A stretch of 64,000 nucleotides of DNA from Duganella lactea (GCF_009857505.1 NZ_WWCP01000015.1:62001-126000); one strand, 5' to 3'; positions 49,962 to 59,498 are shown, counted from the first letter of the stretch. The notes: generated from the letters alone by a model not told the origin. A program made the numbers and translations.

Positions 49962-51377
49962 TTACAGCGAGTAGTACATGTCGAACTCAGCAGGGTGAGT
50001 CGTCATGCGCATGCGCTGAACGTCCTGCATTTTCAGTTCGATGTAGGCGTCGATCATCGAGTCGGTGAACACGCCGCCACGGGTCAGGAACGCGCGGTCC
50101 TTGTTCAGGTTGTCCAGCGCTTCTTCCAGCGAGGCGCACACGGTCGGGATCAGTGCGTCTTCTTCCGGCGGCAGGTGGTACAGGTCTTTCGACGCCGCTT
50201 CGCCCGGATGGATCTTGTTCTGGATACCGTCCAGACCGGCCATCAGCAGCGCGGCGAAGCACAGGTAGACGTTCGCCAGCGGGTCCGGGAAACGGGTTTC
50301 GATACGGCGGCCTTTTGGATTGGCCACGTGGGGAATACGGATCGACGCCGAACGGTTTTTCGCCGAGTACGCCAGTTTCACTGGGGCCTCGTAGCCTGGC
50401 ACCAGACGCTTGTACGAGTTGGTGCCTGGGTTGGTGATCGCGTTCAGTGCTTTGGCGTGCTTGATGATGCCGCCGATGTAATACAGCGCTTCTTCCGACA
50501 GACCGGCATAGCCGTCGCCGGCGAACAGGTTTTTACCGTCTTTCCAGATCGACTGGTGCACGTGCATGCCCGAACCGTTGTCGCCAACGATAGGTTTTGG
50601 CATGAAGGTGGCGGTTTTGCCGTAGCTGTGGGCGACGTTCCACACCACGTATTTCAGATTCTGGGTCCAGTCGGCGCGCTCGACCAGGGTCGAGAACTTG
50701 GTGCCGATTTCATTCTGGCCGGCGCCGGCCACTTCGTGGTGGTGCACTTCAACCGGGATGCCCAGCGATTCCAGGATCAGGCACATTTCCGAACGCATGT
50801 CCTGGAAGCTGTCCACGGGTGGCACAGGGAAGTAGCCGCCCTTGACGGTTGGACGGTGGCCGCTGTTGCCGCCTTCGATTTCCTTGTCGGTCGACCACGA
50901 CGCCTCGTCGGAGTCCACTTTGACGAAGCAACCGGACATGTCGATCTTCCAGCGCACGCTGTCGAAGATGAAGAATTCTGGCTCGGGGCCGAAATAGGCG
51001 GTGTCGCCGATGCCCGAGGCTTTCAGGTAGGCTTCAGCGCGCTTGGCGATGGAGCGTGGATCGCGGTCATAGCCCTTGCCGTCGGCCGGCTCGATGACGT
51101 CGCATTGCATGAACAGCGTGGTTTCTTCCATGAACGGGTCGATGCGCGCGGTGTTTGGGTCCGGCAGCAGGATCATGTCGGACGCTTCAATACCTTTCCA
51201 GCCGGCGATCGAGGAACCGTCGAAAGCGTGACCCGATTCGAACTTGTCGATGTCGAAGGCCGACACAGGCACGGTGACGTGCTGTTCTTTACCACGGGTA
51301 TCAGCGAAACGGAAATCAACGAATTTAACTTCGTTTTCCTGGACCATTTTCAAAACTTCTGCGGCCGTAATTGCCAT
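49962..51377 (-). CDS. glnA: glutamine synthetase type I
   Basis: 471 residues, the usual length for GSI-beta. It makes glutamine from glutamate and ammonia. Active-site and metal motifs include [36 protein letters not shown] and NRSASIRIP. The adenylylation loop [10 protein letters not shown] gives the regulatory tyrosine at about residue 398, so it should be controlled by GlnE. AGGAG precedes the ATG. Its sigma-54 promoter and NtrC sites are listed separately. Confidence 0.97.
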   Translation of the reverse strand: MAITAAEVLKMVQENEVKFVDFRFADTRGKEQHVTVPVSAFDIDKFESGHAFDGSSIAGWKGIEASDMILLPDPNTARIDPFMEETTLFMQCDVIEPADGKGYDRDPRSIAKRAEAYLKASGIGDTAYFGPEPEFFIFDSVRWKIDMSGCFVKVDSDEASWSTDKEIEGGNSGHRPTVKGGYFPVPPVDSFQDMRSEMCLILESLGIPVEVHHHEVAGAGQNEIGTKFSTLVERADWTQNLKYVVWNVAHSYGKTATFMPKPIVGDNGSGMHVHQSIWKDGKNLFAGDGYAGLSEEALYYIGGIIKHAKALNAITNPGTNSYKRLVPGYEAPVKLAYSAKNRSASIRIPHVANPKGRRIETRFPDPLANVYLCFAALLMAGLDGIQNKIHPGEAASKDLYHLPPEEDALIPTVCASLEEALDNLNKDRAFLTRGGVFTDSMIDAYIELKMQDVQRMRMTTHPAEFDMYYSL

Positions 51378-51422
51378 GCGTATCTCCTAAAGGGAATATG
51401 TGGAACTCGTGAGACTCAATTA

Positions 51423-51438
51423 AGCAGTATCCGTGCCA
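51423..51438 (-). promoter_or_regulatory. sigma-54 promoter of glnA
   Basis: On the minus strand TGGCACGGATACTGCT matches the sigma-54 consensus TGGCACRNNNNTTGCW at all but one fixed base, with GG and GC at the required spacing. Transcription would begin about 35 bases ahead of the glnA ATG. Confidence 0.88.
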
Positions 51439-51468
51439 GCCTGGAACGTCGTTACAGCAGATTAAACG

Positions 51469-51485
51469 TGCACCTCCTTGGTGCA
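51469..51485. promoter_or_regulatory. NtrC-binding site 1
   Basis: TGCACC-TCCTT-GGTGCA, a perfect copy of the NtrC enhancer consensus TGCACC-N5-GGTGCA, centred about 46 bases upstream of the sigma-54 element. Confidence 0.88.
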
Positions 51486-51497
51486 ACTCCCGCATTT

Positions 51498-51514
51498 TGC
51501 ACCTTATGAGTGCA
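51498..51514. promoter_or_regulatory. NtrC-binding site 2
   Basis: TGCACC-TTATG-AGTGCA, one mismatch from the consensus, centred 29 bases from site 1. A weaker third half-match, GGTGCA at 51548-51553, lies further up. NtrC dimers on paired sites form the active oligomer. Confidence 0.78.
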
Positions 51515-51615
51515 TATTAGGATTCTTTCTGAAAAGCGCATGGTTTTGGTGCATTGGGGTCGCAGGTCTGCGCGGACGCCATATAATAAACTCAAACTTA
51601 TAACCGGAACACCTT

Positions 51616-52074
51616 ATGAGCAAAATAGATGAGATCCTCACCCTGGCGCGGGGGCGCAGCAAGGACTGGCCGTATGCCGGCGCGGTGACGCCGGCCGAGG
51701 CCTACGAGCTGGTGATGGCCGACAACGCCGTCAAGCTGATCGACGTGCGCACCAATGCCGAGCGCGACTGGGTGGGCCGGGTCGCCATCCCGGAAGCCCA
51801 ACATGGTGCGGTGCAATGGAACACCTACCCCGGCGGCAACGCCAACCATGAATTTATCGAGCAATTAAACGGTGTGGCGCGCAAGGACCAGGTGATCCTG
51901 TTCCTGTGCCGCTCCGGCGTGCGCTCGCGTGGTGCGGCCAAGCTGGCGACCGAGCACGGCTACCAGCACTGCTACGACATCCTCGAAGGCTTCGAAGGCG
52001 AAAAAGACGAGCGTGGCCACCGCAAGAACATCAACGGCTGGTGCCACGCCGCCCTCCCCTGGATCGGCGCCTGA
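51616..52074 (+). CDS. rhodanese-like domain protein
   Basis: 152 residues. A single rhodanese domain with LIDVRTNAERDWVG and the active-site loop LFLCRSGVRSRGAAKL (cysteine at about 96), so sulfur transfer or a persulfide carrier role is likely. No signal peptide. It is divergent from glnA and shares the 238-base region carrying the NtrC sites, so NtrC might also influence it, though the sigma-54 promoter faces glnA. Confidence 0.9.
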   Translation: MSKIDEILTLARGRSKDWPYAGAVTPAEAYELVMADNAVKLIDVRTNAERDWVGRVAIPEAQHGAVQWNTYPGGNANHEFIEQLNGVARKDQVILFLCRSGVRSRGAAKLATEHGYQHCYDILEGFEGEKDERGHRKNINGWCHAALPWIGA

Positions 52075-52079
52075 AGCGC

Positions 52080-52103
52080 AACCCCGGTGTCACCGGGGTT
52101 TTA
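52080..52103. terminator. terminator after the rhodanese gene
   Basis: AACCCCGGTG-T-CACCGGGGTT hairpin with a TTTT tail; it overlaps the last bases of the convergent TAXI gene and can serve both. Confidence 0.8.
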
Positions 52104-53486
52104 GACCGGCACGGCTTCCGGGGCGGTGGGCGAGGCGTCCCCCATCAGGAACAGGATGCGCTTGCGGACGAACTGGATGTGGCTGCGCAGGCCGTATAAG
52201 CCGTCCGCGAACGATAGCGGGATCGAGACCTGGTTCACCAACTCTTCAATCTCGTCGAGCCGTCGGAGTTGTTCTTCGTACACTTGCATCCGTGTCGCGG
52301 CCGGCGCGTCCTCCACCTTCTGCTCCACCGCGCGCAACTGGCCGTACCATTTGTACACGCGCGAGCGGATGCGCCACACGTACAGCGGCGGCACCACTTT
52401 CGACAGCGGCAGGATCAGCGCGCCCAGCGCCACGACCAGCACCCACATGCGGTCGAAGAAGTTGGCCAGCCAGAAGGTCATGTAGCGCTGCAGGAATGGC
52501 GGACCGCTCTTGTAGAACTTGGCCGCTTCGGCATCGACCGGGATTTCGGTGTATTTGGCCGACGGGAATTGCCCCTGCTGCTGGAACCAGCCGGCGCCGC
52601 CGTGGATGCCGGCCGCCGCCTGCACAAACAGGTCCACCAGCGCCGGATGCAGGTCTTCCCGCCCGACCAACGTGGCGGTCGGGGCGATCAGGTGGTAGTC
52701 CTCGGCAGGCAGGTTGCGGCCCAGGTCGACAATGCCTTGCGGTAGCATCACATGCGTGAGGAAGGGCAGCTTGCGCGAATAGGCCTCGGCCTGGTTGAAG
52801 TCGAACAGCTTGATGCCCGGCGTTTGCAGCAGCATCTGGATCAGCGGCGCTTCCGGCGCCGAGGTGAACACCAGGCCGTCGATGCGGCCTTCCAGCAATT
52901 CCACCGTGGCCGGCGTGTTGGCCAGCGAAAAGCGCTCAACTTCGCCCTTCTCCACCCCATTCAGTTCCAGGATCTGGCGGAACAGGCGCGGCGAGCCGGC
53001 GCCTTTGGGGCCGTAGTTGATTTTCTTGCCGCGCAGATCGGTCAGCCGGGTGACCGGCGGCTTGCCCTTTTCTTCGCGCAGGAACAACCACAGCGGTTCA
53101 ACGAACAGGCTGCCCAGCGAGGTCAGGCCTTCGCGTTCGGCCGCCTCTTCGTTGGTGGAGCCGCTCTGCATGAAGGCGATGTCGACCTTGCCGGCCTTCA
53201 GGTTGCGCAGGTTTTCGCTGGAGCCGGCCGATGGCACCAGCGTCACTTTGACGCCGTGCTTGGCCAGCACGGCGGCGTATTTCTTGCCGAATTCCTCGTA
53301 GGCGGAATTTTCCTGGCCCGTGCCCAGCCGCACCGTGCGCGGCGGCGCAGGGTCCACCAGCCAGTAGGCCAGCAGGCAGATGCCGACGATGGTCAGCACC
53401 GTTGGCGCGGCGGCAACGATCAGGTCCCGGATCGAGAACTGGGTGAACTTGAGTATTTTGGACATGTGGTGGCGCAGAGGTTTCAT
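52101..53486 (-). CDS. TAXI-family TRAP solute-binding protein, membrane-anchored
   Basis: About 461 residues (start uncertain; 53486 or 53465). An N-terminal membrane helix (IVAAAPTVLTIVGICLLAYW) anchors a binding domain of the TRAP-associated TAXI family (RLGTGQENSAYEEFGKKYA, GSSENLRNLKAGKVDIAFMQ). A second membrane helix at about 350-375 (RMWVLVVALGALILPLS) precedes a cytosolic tail of about 85 residues. TAXI proteins normally feed a TRAP permease; none is present here, and the extra helix and tail suggest a signalling or anchored form. Confidence 0.85.
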   Translation of the reverse strand: MKPLRHHMSKILKFTQFSIRDLIVAAAPTVLTIVGICLLAYWLVDPAPPRTVRLGTGQENSAYEEFGKKYAAVLAKHGVKVTLVPSAGSSENLRNLKAGKVDIAFMQSGSTNEEAAEREGLTSLGSLFVEPLWLFLREEKGKPPVTRLTDLRGKKINYGPKGAGSPRLFRQILELNGVEKGEVERFSLANTPATVELLEGRIDGLVFTSAPEAPLIQMLLQTPGIKLFDFNQAEAYSRKLPFLTHVMLPQGIVDLGRNLPAEDYHLIAPTATLVGREDLHPALVDLFVQAAAGIHGGAGWFQQQGQFPSAKYTEIPVDAEAAKFYKSGPPFLQRYMTFWLANFFDRMWVLVVALGALILPLSKVVPPLYVWRIRSRVYKWYGQLRAVEQKVEDAPAATRMQVYEEQLRRLDEIEELVNQVSIPLSFADGLYGLRSHIQFVRKRILFLMGDASPTAPEAVPV

Positions 53487-53536
53487 GGGCTGACACATTG
53501 CCAATAATTATGAAACTATGCAAGAGGAACACGCTG

Positions 53537-53608
53537 CCGTCACTACCGCGAAGACGGGAGTCGATGGCGCGCATCCCCGGCATGGGTCCCGGCTTGCGCC
53601 GGGACGAC
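53537..53608. repeat. dispersed double-hairpin repeat
   Basis: About 72 bases with two inverted repeats. The right one is GTCCCGGC-TTGC-GCCGGGAC (53586-53605), the left an imperfect CCGTC/GACGGG pair. Elements of this shape recur between betaproteobacterial genes. It lies just beyond the penicillin-binding protein gene end, so it may act as its terminator. Confidence 0.6.
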
Positions 53609-53611
53609 GAC

Positions 53612-56600
53612 TCAGCCGCCGCAGGCGGGCAGTGGTTTCGCCGCCGCGGCAACGACACCGTCGGCACCGGGTTTCGGCGCGGCGTTCGGTTCGATCAGCG
53701 GCATCAGGTGCGGCGCCAGTACCACCAGCAACTGCACCGGCAGCGCGCTGGTGAAGTCGTAGTTCTTCGATTCCGGCCCGTGCACATACGCCGTCATCGA
53801 GCCGAAGAAGCGTTCGCCGATATTGAACACGAACGTCGCCGAGCGGTTCACGTAGCGCGACTCGATCAGCCGGCCGCCGGCGCCGTAGACGTCAAAGCGC
53901 TGGTCGCCGGTGCCGGTCTTGCCGCCGACTGGGATGATGGCGCCGTTGGCGTCGACAAACGCGCCCTTGACCCGCTTCGCCGTGCCATCCGACACCACGC
54001 CACGGATCGCCTGCGCCACCACCTGCGCCACTTCCGGCGCCAGCACCTGCTCGTTGCCGGTCGGCGGCGCCTTGGTCACCAGCGTTTCATACGGCGTGCC
54101 CTTGGCGAAGTGCAGCGACGTCACGCGCTGCGAACTCTTGCGCACGCCACCGTTGACCACGATGCCCATCAACTCCGCCAGCGCGGCCGGCCGGTCGGCC
54201 GAGGCCCCCAGCGTGGTCGCATACGACGGCACCAGCGAGTCAAACGGATAGCCCATCTTCTTCCACTGCTTGTGGATTTCCATGAAGCCTTCCATCTCGA
54301 TCAGCCCGGCGATGCGGCGGTCCTGCGCGTGCTTGCGGTGGGTCTTGAACAGCCACTGGTAGACGTCCTGCCGTTCCTGCTCGCTGGCCTTGGTCATCTC
54401 GCTCAGCGTCGCGCCCGGATGCAGGCGCAGATAGGCCGCCATCCACAACTCCAGCGGGTGCACCTTGGCCAGATAGCCGCGGTCGGCCAGCGACCAGTTG
54501 CCGATCGCATACTGATCGTACAGCTTGGCCACGCGCTCTTCCGTCACCTCGTTCTGCGACGGCAGGTTTTCCTTCAGGAAGGCGGCGAACTGCGCCGGCG
54601 TCGCCAGCGGATACACGGTGCGGTGGATCACCGCCAGCCGCACCGGCGTGCTGCGGATGTTCGCCAGCAGAATCTTGTCCAGCTCCTCCGGCGGCTTGCC
54701 CTTGTACTTGGCGTAGAAGCGCGCCAGGAATTCGCGGCCCTCCTTGTCGGCGAAGCGCGCCAGGTAGCCGGCGCGGCGCGGATCGTCGGCGTCGGCCAGC
54801 AGCGAGGCCGATGAGCCCGGCGACTGGAACATATAGTACTTGGCCACGTCGCGCATCAGGCGTACGAACACCAGGTTGGTCGAGCGGCGCAGCGCCTCGG
54901 TCACCGTCAATATCTTCGCATTGTCCTCCTTCGAGAAGTTGCCGAAGTAATGCAGGCCGCCACCGGTGAAGAAGCCCTCGCCCGGATTGCCGGAATACTT
55001 GCGCTCCATGGCCGCGTTCAACATCGGCGTCAACGGCCGCTGGCCCACCGGCAGTCCCTTGAAGTACTCCAGCGCCCACGCCGTCAGCTTGTCCTGCGGA
55101 TCGACCCGCACCTGCGACAGCGCGGCGTTGTCCAGGCCGCCGTATTTCTTGTGCAGCTGGTCCATGATGTCCAGATAGCTGATCAGCGTGCGCAGCTTGG
55201 CGGTCGAGCCGAGATCCAGTTTGGCGCCTTCGTTGATGTCCAGCGGCTGGTCGAAGTTGTCGGTCTGCAGGCGCAACAGATTGTTCTGCGCGCCCTTCTC
55301 CAGCAGCGTGAAGCTGTACACCACATTGGCCGGATCGCCGTTGCCCAGCATGCCCTTGCCGGTCAGCCCGGCCGCCTTGGCCTTCTCCGGATCGTGCAGA
55401 TCGCGCAGCACCTGCGTGACGGCGATCTGCGCCCGCGCGTCCAGCGTGCTGACCACGCTCAGGTCCAGCCGGTCCAGGTTGTACATGCGGTTATCGCCCA
55501 GCAGATTCGCCAGATGGTTGCGGATGGCGTTGGTGGCCTTGCGGCTGACAAAGGTCTGCGGCGGCGCCGACTGCAGGCCGTTGCCGGTGGCCGGATGCAG
55601 CACCTGCTTGAGCGCCATGTCGCGCAGCGCCGGCGTGATGGCGCCGTCGGCGGCCAGGATGCGCAGGTGGCTGTTGGCCAGCACTTCCAGATCGGCCGCG
55701 CCGTCGCCCAGATAGTAGCTCGGGCGGCGCTGCGCGATCATCAGGCTCAGCGCCTCCTTGTAGACCAGCGCGGTTTCCGCGTCCGGCTTATCCAGCTTGC
55801 CGCCGAGGCGTTGGTTGACCTCGTTGAACGGCCGGCCATACCACACCCACATGCCGTCGCCGAGGCCGTTGACTTCGCCATAGCCGGGCTTGGCCGACAG
55901 CGGCACCGTGTTCAGGTATTCCAGCACGATGCGGCGGCGCGCCTGGGTGGTGTCCGGGCCGTCCATGTAGGCGCGCATGCTGGCCGACAGCATCTGTTGC
56001 AGCTTGTCGGTCATCGAGCCGGTGCGGCCCTCCGGCGAGTGGCGATACTTTTCGATCTGCGTCGCCAGCGTGCTGCCGCCGGCGGCGCGATGGCCGCCGC
56101 CGACGGCACTGACGGCCTTCTCCAGCATCGCCTTGGCCAGCCGGTCCCATTCCACCGCCGGATTGCGCTTCGGATAAGTCTGGTCCAGCAGCTCGCGGTT
56201 CTCAATGAACAGCAGGCTGTTGACCAACGCGATCGGCGCCTGCTCGAAGCGGTTGTAGATGCGCTCCGGATAGCTGGCGGCAAACAGTTCCTGCGCGCGG
56301 CAATCATAGATCGTCAGGCCGGTCTTGGTTTTTTCGCGGTAGGTGGCGAACACGCCCATGTCGATCAGGTCGGCCATCTTGGGCGAGATGCGCGCCTGCG
56401 CCGCGACGTGGTAGTCGCGCTGGCTCAGCTTGCCGATATAGTCCGGCAGGCCGGCATAGCCCAGCCGCTCGTCATACGGACTGTCGTGCGGGAAGCGGAT
56501 CGATTTGCTCGGTCCCTTCTCCATCCGATAGGTCATCTTGCCGGCCAGGTCGCTGAACACGGCGGCCTGCACCGTGGAGGTCAGCGTTTCACGATAGCCC

Positions 56601-56770
56601 CAGTAGCCGGCAAAGGACACGCCCACCAGCAACACCAACAGCAAGGCGTTGCGCGGGCGTTTGCTTTTCTTCGGAGGGCCGGCTTCATCTGCCGGCGGTG
56701 GCGGTGGCGTATCCATCTGTGCTTGCGCCAGGTGGTCTTCGGTTGCTTCAGAATTATCAGGTGGGAGCAT
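53612..56770 (-). CDS. divergent bifunctional penicillin-binding protein (PBP1a-like)
   Basis: 1052 residues, much longer than typical PBP1a (about 800). A proline-rich cytosolic N-terminus (about 20-45) and one membrane helix (about 43-62) precede a glycosyltransferase domain with the catalytic-type IENRELL (near 191) where family members have EDRRF, and GGSTLATQIEKYRHS (near 235). The transpeptidase domain has SxxK as GSTAK (near 520), SxN as STN (near 630) and KTGTG (near 950). It builds cell-wall glycan and cross-links at the division or elongation site. The gene is a single unit with its own terminator-like repeat downstream. The altered glycosyltransferase motif makes its enzymatic role uncertain. 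Confidence 0.85.
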   Translation of the reverse strand: MLPPDNSEATEDHLAQAQMDTPPPPPADEAGPPKKSKRPRNALLLVLLVGVSFAGYWGYRETLTSTVQAAVFSDLAGKMTYRMEKGPSKSIRFPHDSPYDERLGYAGLPDYIGKLSQRDYHVAAQARISPKMADLIDMGVFATYREKTKTGLTIYDCRAQELFAASYPERIYNRFEQAPIALVNSLLFIENRELLDQTYPKRNPAVEWDRLAKAMLEKAVSAVGGGHRAAGGSTLATQIEKYRHSPEGRTGSMTDKLQQMLSASMRAYMDGPDTTQARRRIVLEYLNTVPLSAKPGYGEVNGLGDGMWVWYGRPFNEVNQRLGGKLDKPDAETALVYKEALSLMIAQRRPSYYLGDGAADLEVLANSHLRILAADGAITPALRDMALKQVLHPATGNGLQSAPPQTFVSRKATNAIRNHLANLLGDNRMYNLDRLDLSVVSTLDARAQIAVTQVLRDLHDPEKAKAAGLTGKGMLGNGDPANVVYSFTLLEKGAQNNLLRLQTDNFDQPLDINEGAKLDLGSTAKLRTLISYLDIMDQLHKKYGGLDNAALSQVRVDPQDKLTAWALEYFKGLPVGQRPLTPMLNAAMERKYSGNPGEGFFTGGGLHYFGNFSKEDNAKILTVTEALRRSTNLVFVRLMRDVAKYYMFQSPGSSASLLADADDPRRAGYLARFADKEGREFLARFYAKYKGKPPEELDKILLANIRSTPVRLAVIHRTVYPLATPAQFAAFLKENLPSQNEVTEERVAKLYDQYAIGNWSLADRGYLAKVHPLELWMAAYLRLHPGATLSEMTKASEQERQDVYQWLFKTHRKHAQDRRIAGLIEMEGFMEIHKQWKKMGYPFDSLVPSYATTLGASADRPAALAELMGIVVNGGVRKSSQRVTSLHFAKGTPYETLVTKAPPTGNEQVLAPEVAQVVAQAIRGVVSDGTAKRVKGAFVDANGAIIPVGGKTGTGDQRFDVYGAGGRLIESRYVNRSATFVFNIGERFFGSMTAYVHGPESKNYDFTSALPVQLLVVLAPHLMPLIEPNAAPKPGADGVVAAAAKPLPACGG

Positions 56771-56872
56771 CGGGATGTTTCAGTCATTCTTGCTAGCTTC
56801 CATTGCACCACATCGGCACGATGCCGACCGGCGCTGGCGCACAATAATTACAAAGCGCCGTTTGTTTTTCGC

Positions 56873-56911
56873 AAAAAAACAACGGCGTTCTCTCCGAGGG
56901 AGGAACGCCGT
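56873..56911 (-). terminator. terminator of the five-gene overlapping operon
   Basis: ACGGCGTTC and its complement form a 9-base stem with a 12-base loop on the minus strand, followed by TGTTTTTTT. It lies 25 bases beyond the stop of the molybdopterin-fold gene. Confidence 0.85.
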
Positions 56912-56935
56912 GTCATGCGCTGGTCACAAAGCGGA

Positions 56936-57721
56936 CTAGGCCTGCTTGAACTCTACATGAAGCCTGCGCAATTCGTCGCACAGTTGAATAAAGGCGGCGG
57001 CCGTCTGCGCCGGCTCGCCTTTGACGCCCAGCTCGATGTGGCGGCGCGTGTTGGCGTCGCCCACGCTCGGCAGGCTGAACACTTTAACGCGCGGATATTG
57101 CTGCTCCAGCGCCACCATCAGCGGCGTCAGCGCCGACTCGGCCGCCTCGTACACCAGCACCGACTGCTCCAGCCGCGGCTCGCGGTTGAACAGGTCGGCG
57201 TAATGGTTGTCCAGTACCCACTCCAGCATCGGCCAGGCCATCACCGGGAAGCCCGGCACGAAGTAGTGCTGGCGCAGCGCGAAGCCGGCGATGTTGTTGT
57301 ACGGGTTGGGGATCAGCGCCGCGCCCTCGGCGAACTCGGCCATTTTGAGGCGGTGCAGGTTCTCGGCCGAATTCAGGTCGGCGGTCTGGCCAGCGTCCTG
57401 CGCCATCTGCACGATGCGCTGCTGGATGTTGAGCTTGCCCTGCTCGTGCAGCACCAGCGGCAACCCCAGCGCGTCGGCCGCCGCCTGGCGCGTGTGGTCG
57501 TCCGGCGTGGCGCCGATGCCGCCGCAGCAGAACACGATGTCGTCGCTGGCGAAGGTGCGCTTCAGCGTGTCGGTGATGCGCAGCGGATCGTCCGGCAAAA
57601 TCTCGGCCCAGTGCAGTTGCAGGCCGCGCGCCGCCAGCATCTGCACCACTTTCGGGAAATGCTGATCGACCCGACGGCCCGACAGGATTTCGTCGCCAAT
57701 AATGATGAGTCCGATTGTCAT
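56936..57721 (-). CDS. molybdopterin-binding-fold protein (CinA/MoaB-like)
   Basis: 261 residues from the ATG at 57721. Only this part of a longer open frame is real; the upstream stretch is a shadow of the EI24 gene. A MoCF-biosynthesis fold with IGDEILSGRR and CCGGIGATPDDHTRQAAAD matches CinA N-terminal and MoaB/MogA domains, but no full CinA deamidase domain follows. Its function in this operon is unknown. It overlaps the EI24 stop by four bases. Confidence 0.85.
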   Translation of the reverse strand: MTIGLIIIGDEILSGRRVDQHFPKVVQMLAARGLQLHWAEILPDDPLRITDTLKRTFASDDIVFCCGGIGATPDDHTRQAAADALGLPLVLHEQGKLNIQQRIVQMAQDAGQTADLNSAENLHRLKMAEFAEGAALIPNPYNNIAGFALRQHYFVPGFPVMAWPMLEWVLDNHYADLFNREPRLEQSVLVYEAAESALTPLMVALEQQYPRVKVFSLPSVGDANTRRHIELGVKGEPAQTAAAFIQLCDELRRLHVEFKQA

Positions 57722-58536
57722 GCCAGCTCCTTGGTAATTTCTTCCTGCGCCCGCATTTGCGCCAGCGCTTCCATGCAATAGTAAGCGAACCACAGTCCGG
57801 TAAAGATAAAGATCAGCACGTACAGCCAGATCGAGGCGGCCGCCAGAAACGGGAAGAATACCACCGCCATCACGCCGCCCAGCCAGAGCGCGCCCGGCAG
57901 CGCGCCCGCCGCGCCGGAGACGACGCCGATCGCCAGCAGGCGCAGGCGGTGCTGTTTCAGCATCCGATGGCGTTCCTCGCTGCTGGCGTAGTCGGCCAGC
58001 ACGTCGTACACCATGACGCGGCAGGTCAGCCAGCCCCACAGCAGCGCCTGCACCAGCACCGCCAGCGGCGGAAAGGCGTACAACGGCAGCGTGACGATCC
58101 ACAGGCCGATAAAGATCAGCATGCCGCCCAGCGCGACGCCGACACTGCCCAGAATCGAACCGCCCTTGCGCTGCGCCAGCTGCGCGAAGTGGCGCCGGCC
58201 GACGTGGCGGCAGATCACCGGCATCGCCACCACGCCGATAAAGATCAGCGCGGTCAGAATCATCAGCGGCAGCAGGGCCAGCATGGCGATCAGCGGCGGC
58301 ACCACCGCCGTCAGCGTGCCGAGACCGAGACTGCGCAGCCAGCTGGTGCTGGTGGCGAACAGGTTGTGGTCGGTGAACAGCGCGTGGAGATAATCGACCA
58401 ACGGTTGCAGATAAAAATACAATGCCACCGCCCAGACGCCCAGCGCCAGCAGGAACGGCGCGATACTCATCAACAGCAGCTTGCCGTGCCATTGCGACAG
58501 GAAAGCGCGGCTCCACGCGCGAATCACAGCGCCCAT
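57718..58536 (-). CDS. EI24 (CysZ-like) membrane protein
   Basis: 272 residues from the ATG at 58536. Several membrane segments with the EI24 domain (PLVDYLHALF to end). The family includes CysZ, a sulfate channel, but the resemblance is general and no sulfur link is seen. The C-terminal MRAQEEITKELA tail is cytosolic. The start overlaps the sterol desaturase stop by one base (TGATG). Confidence 0.8.
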   Translation of the reverse strand: MGAVIRAWSRAFLSQWHGKLLLMSIAPFLLALGVWAVALYFYLQPLVDYLHALFTDHNLFATSTSWLRSLGLGTLTAVVPPLIAMLALLPLMILTALIFIGVVAMPVICRHVGRRHFAQLAQRKGGSILGSVGVALGGMLIFIGLWIVTLPLYAFPPLAVLVQALLWGWLTCRVMVYDVLADYASSEERHRMLKQHRLRLLAIGVVSGAAGALPGALWLGGVMAVVFFPFLAAASIWLYVLIFIFTGLWFAYYCMEALAQMRAQEEITKELA

Positions 58537-59498
58537 CAGACCACATCCTTTCGTGCAAACTCGATCATGCGCTTCAGGCCCAGTACCTGCTGCGACCAAA
58601 AACCATTGCCGTACTCGCGCCCCGTTAACTGGTCGCGGATGCCGGTGGCGACAAACGCCGGTGTGAAATTGGCGGTGCGGAAGACGATATCCCACAGCGG
58701 CAGCAGCACGGCGAAATTGCAACCGCCCAGCTTGCCATCGGCGTTTTCATGGCCAACGCCGATGGCATGGTGCATGCGGTGGTAGCGCGGCGACACCAGC
58801 AGCCGCTCGCCCAGCCAGCCGAAGTGGATGCGCACGTTGGCGTGCTGCAGGCTCTGCAAAATGCGCGACACCGACACCAGCATCACATATTGCGCCGGCT
58901 CGACGCCGATGGCCAGCGCGATCAGCCCCATATAGACATCGCGCAGCAGGTCGTCCAGCACATGGTTGCGGTCGTCGCTCCACAGGTTCATATTCCGCTG
59001 GCTGTGATGCAGGCCGTGCAGCGCACACCACCAGTTGACGCGGTGCGAGCCGCGGTGATACCAGTAATCGCAGAAGTCCAGCACCACGAAATACACGGCG
59101 AACGCGCCCAACGGGCCGATGCCCGGCCACAGCGCCTCCAGGTTGAACGGCTGGACGCTTTCAAAGCGCAGCCAGCCAGCCAGGCCGTCCAGCAGCGGAT
59201 CGAGCGTGAAGAAGATCAGCAGCGAGAAGATGCCGATGCGGTGCAGCACCGTGTAGATGAAGTCGTTCCAGCGCGCGCGCGTGTCGGTGATCGGCTGCGC
59301 CGGGATCAGCGCTTCCAGTGGACGCAGCACCAGAAACAGCAGCGCCAGCTCCAGTACGCCGATCAGCAGCCACTCGGTGCCCTCGAAAGCGGCCTCGACG
59401 TGCTCGCCAAAGCCCAGTTGGAACACCAGCGGCTGGATCGCGGTTTCAAACAGCCAGCCCTGGGCGCTGCCCAGCCAGTCGGACAAGGTTGTTATCAT
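58536..59498 (-). CDS. sterol desaturase-family membrane hydroxylase
   Basis: 320 residues. Four membrane helices and the fatty acid hydroxylase histidine cluster (YHRGSHRVNWWCALHGLHHSQ is split about residues 165-185; then HRMHHAIG near 245) typical of the di-iron sterol desaturase/hydroxylase superfamily. In bacteria members hydroxylate lipids such as hopanoids, carotenoids or fatty acids; the substrate is unknown. Overlaps the deacetylase gene by four bases. Confidence 0.88.
   Translation of the reverse strand: MITTLSDWLGSAQGWLFETAIQPLVFQLGFGEHVEAAFEGTEWLLIGVLELALLFLVLRPLEALIPAQPITDTRARWNDFIYTVLHRIGIFSLLIFFTLDPLLDGLAGWLRFESVQPFNLEALWPGIGPLGAFAVYFVVLDFCDYWYHRGSHRVNWWCALHGLHHSQRNMNLWSDDRNHVLDDLLRDVYMGLIALAIGVEPAQYVMLVSVSRILQSLQHANVRIHFGWLGERLLVSPRYHRMHHAIGVGHENADGKLGGCNFAVLLPLWDIVFRTANFTPAFVATGIRDQLTGREYGNGFWSQQVLGLKRMIEFARKDVV

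Noticed and set aside
54950..57781. 943-residue plus-strand frame opposite the penicillin-binding protein
   Set aside because: No motifs; the protein on the minus strand has SxxK, SxN and KTG motifs.
56936..58558. 540-residue fused frame joining EI24-region sequence to the molybdopterin-fold protein
   Set aside because: The N-terminal 279 residues are the shadow frame of the EI24 gene. The real gene starts at 57721 with an ATGA overlap.
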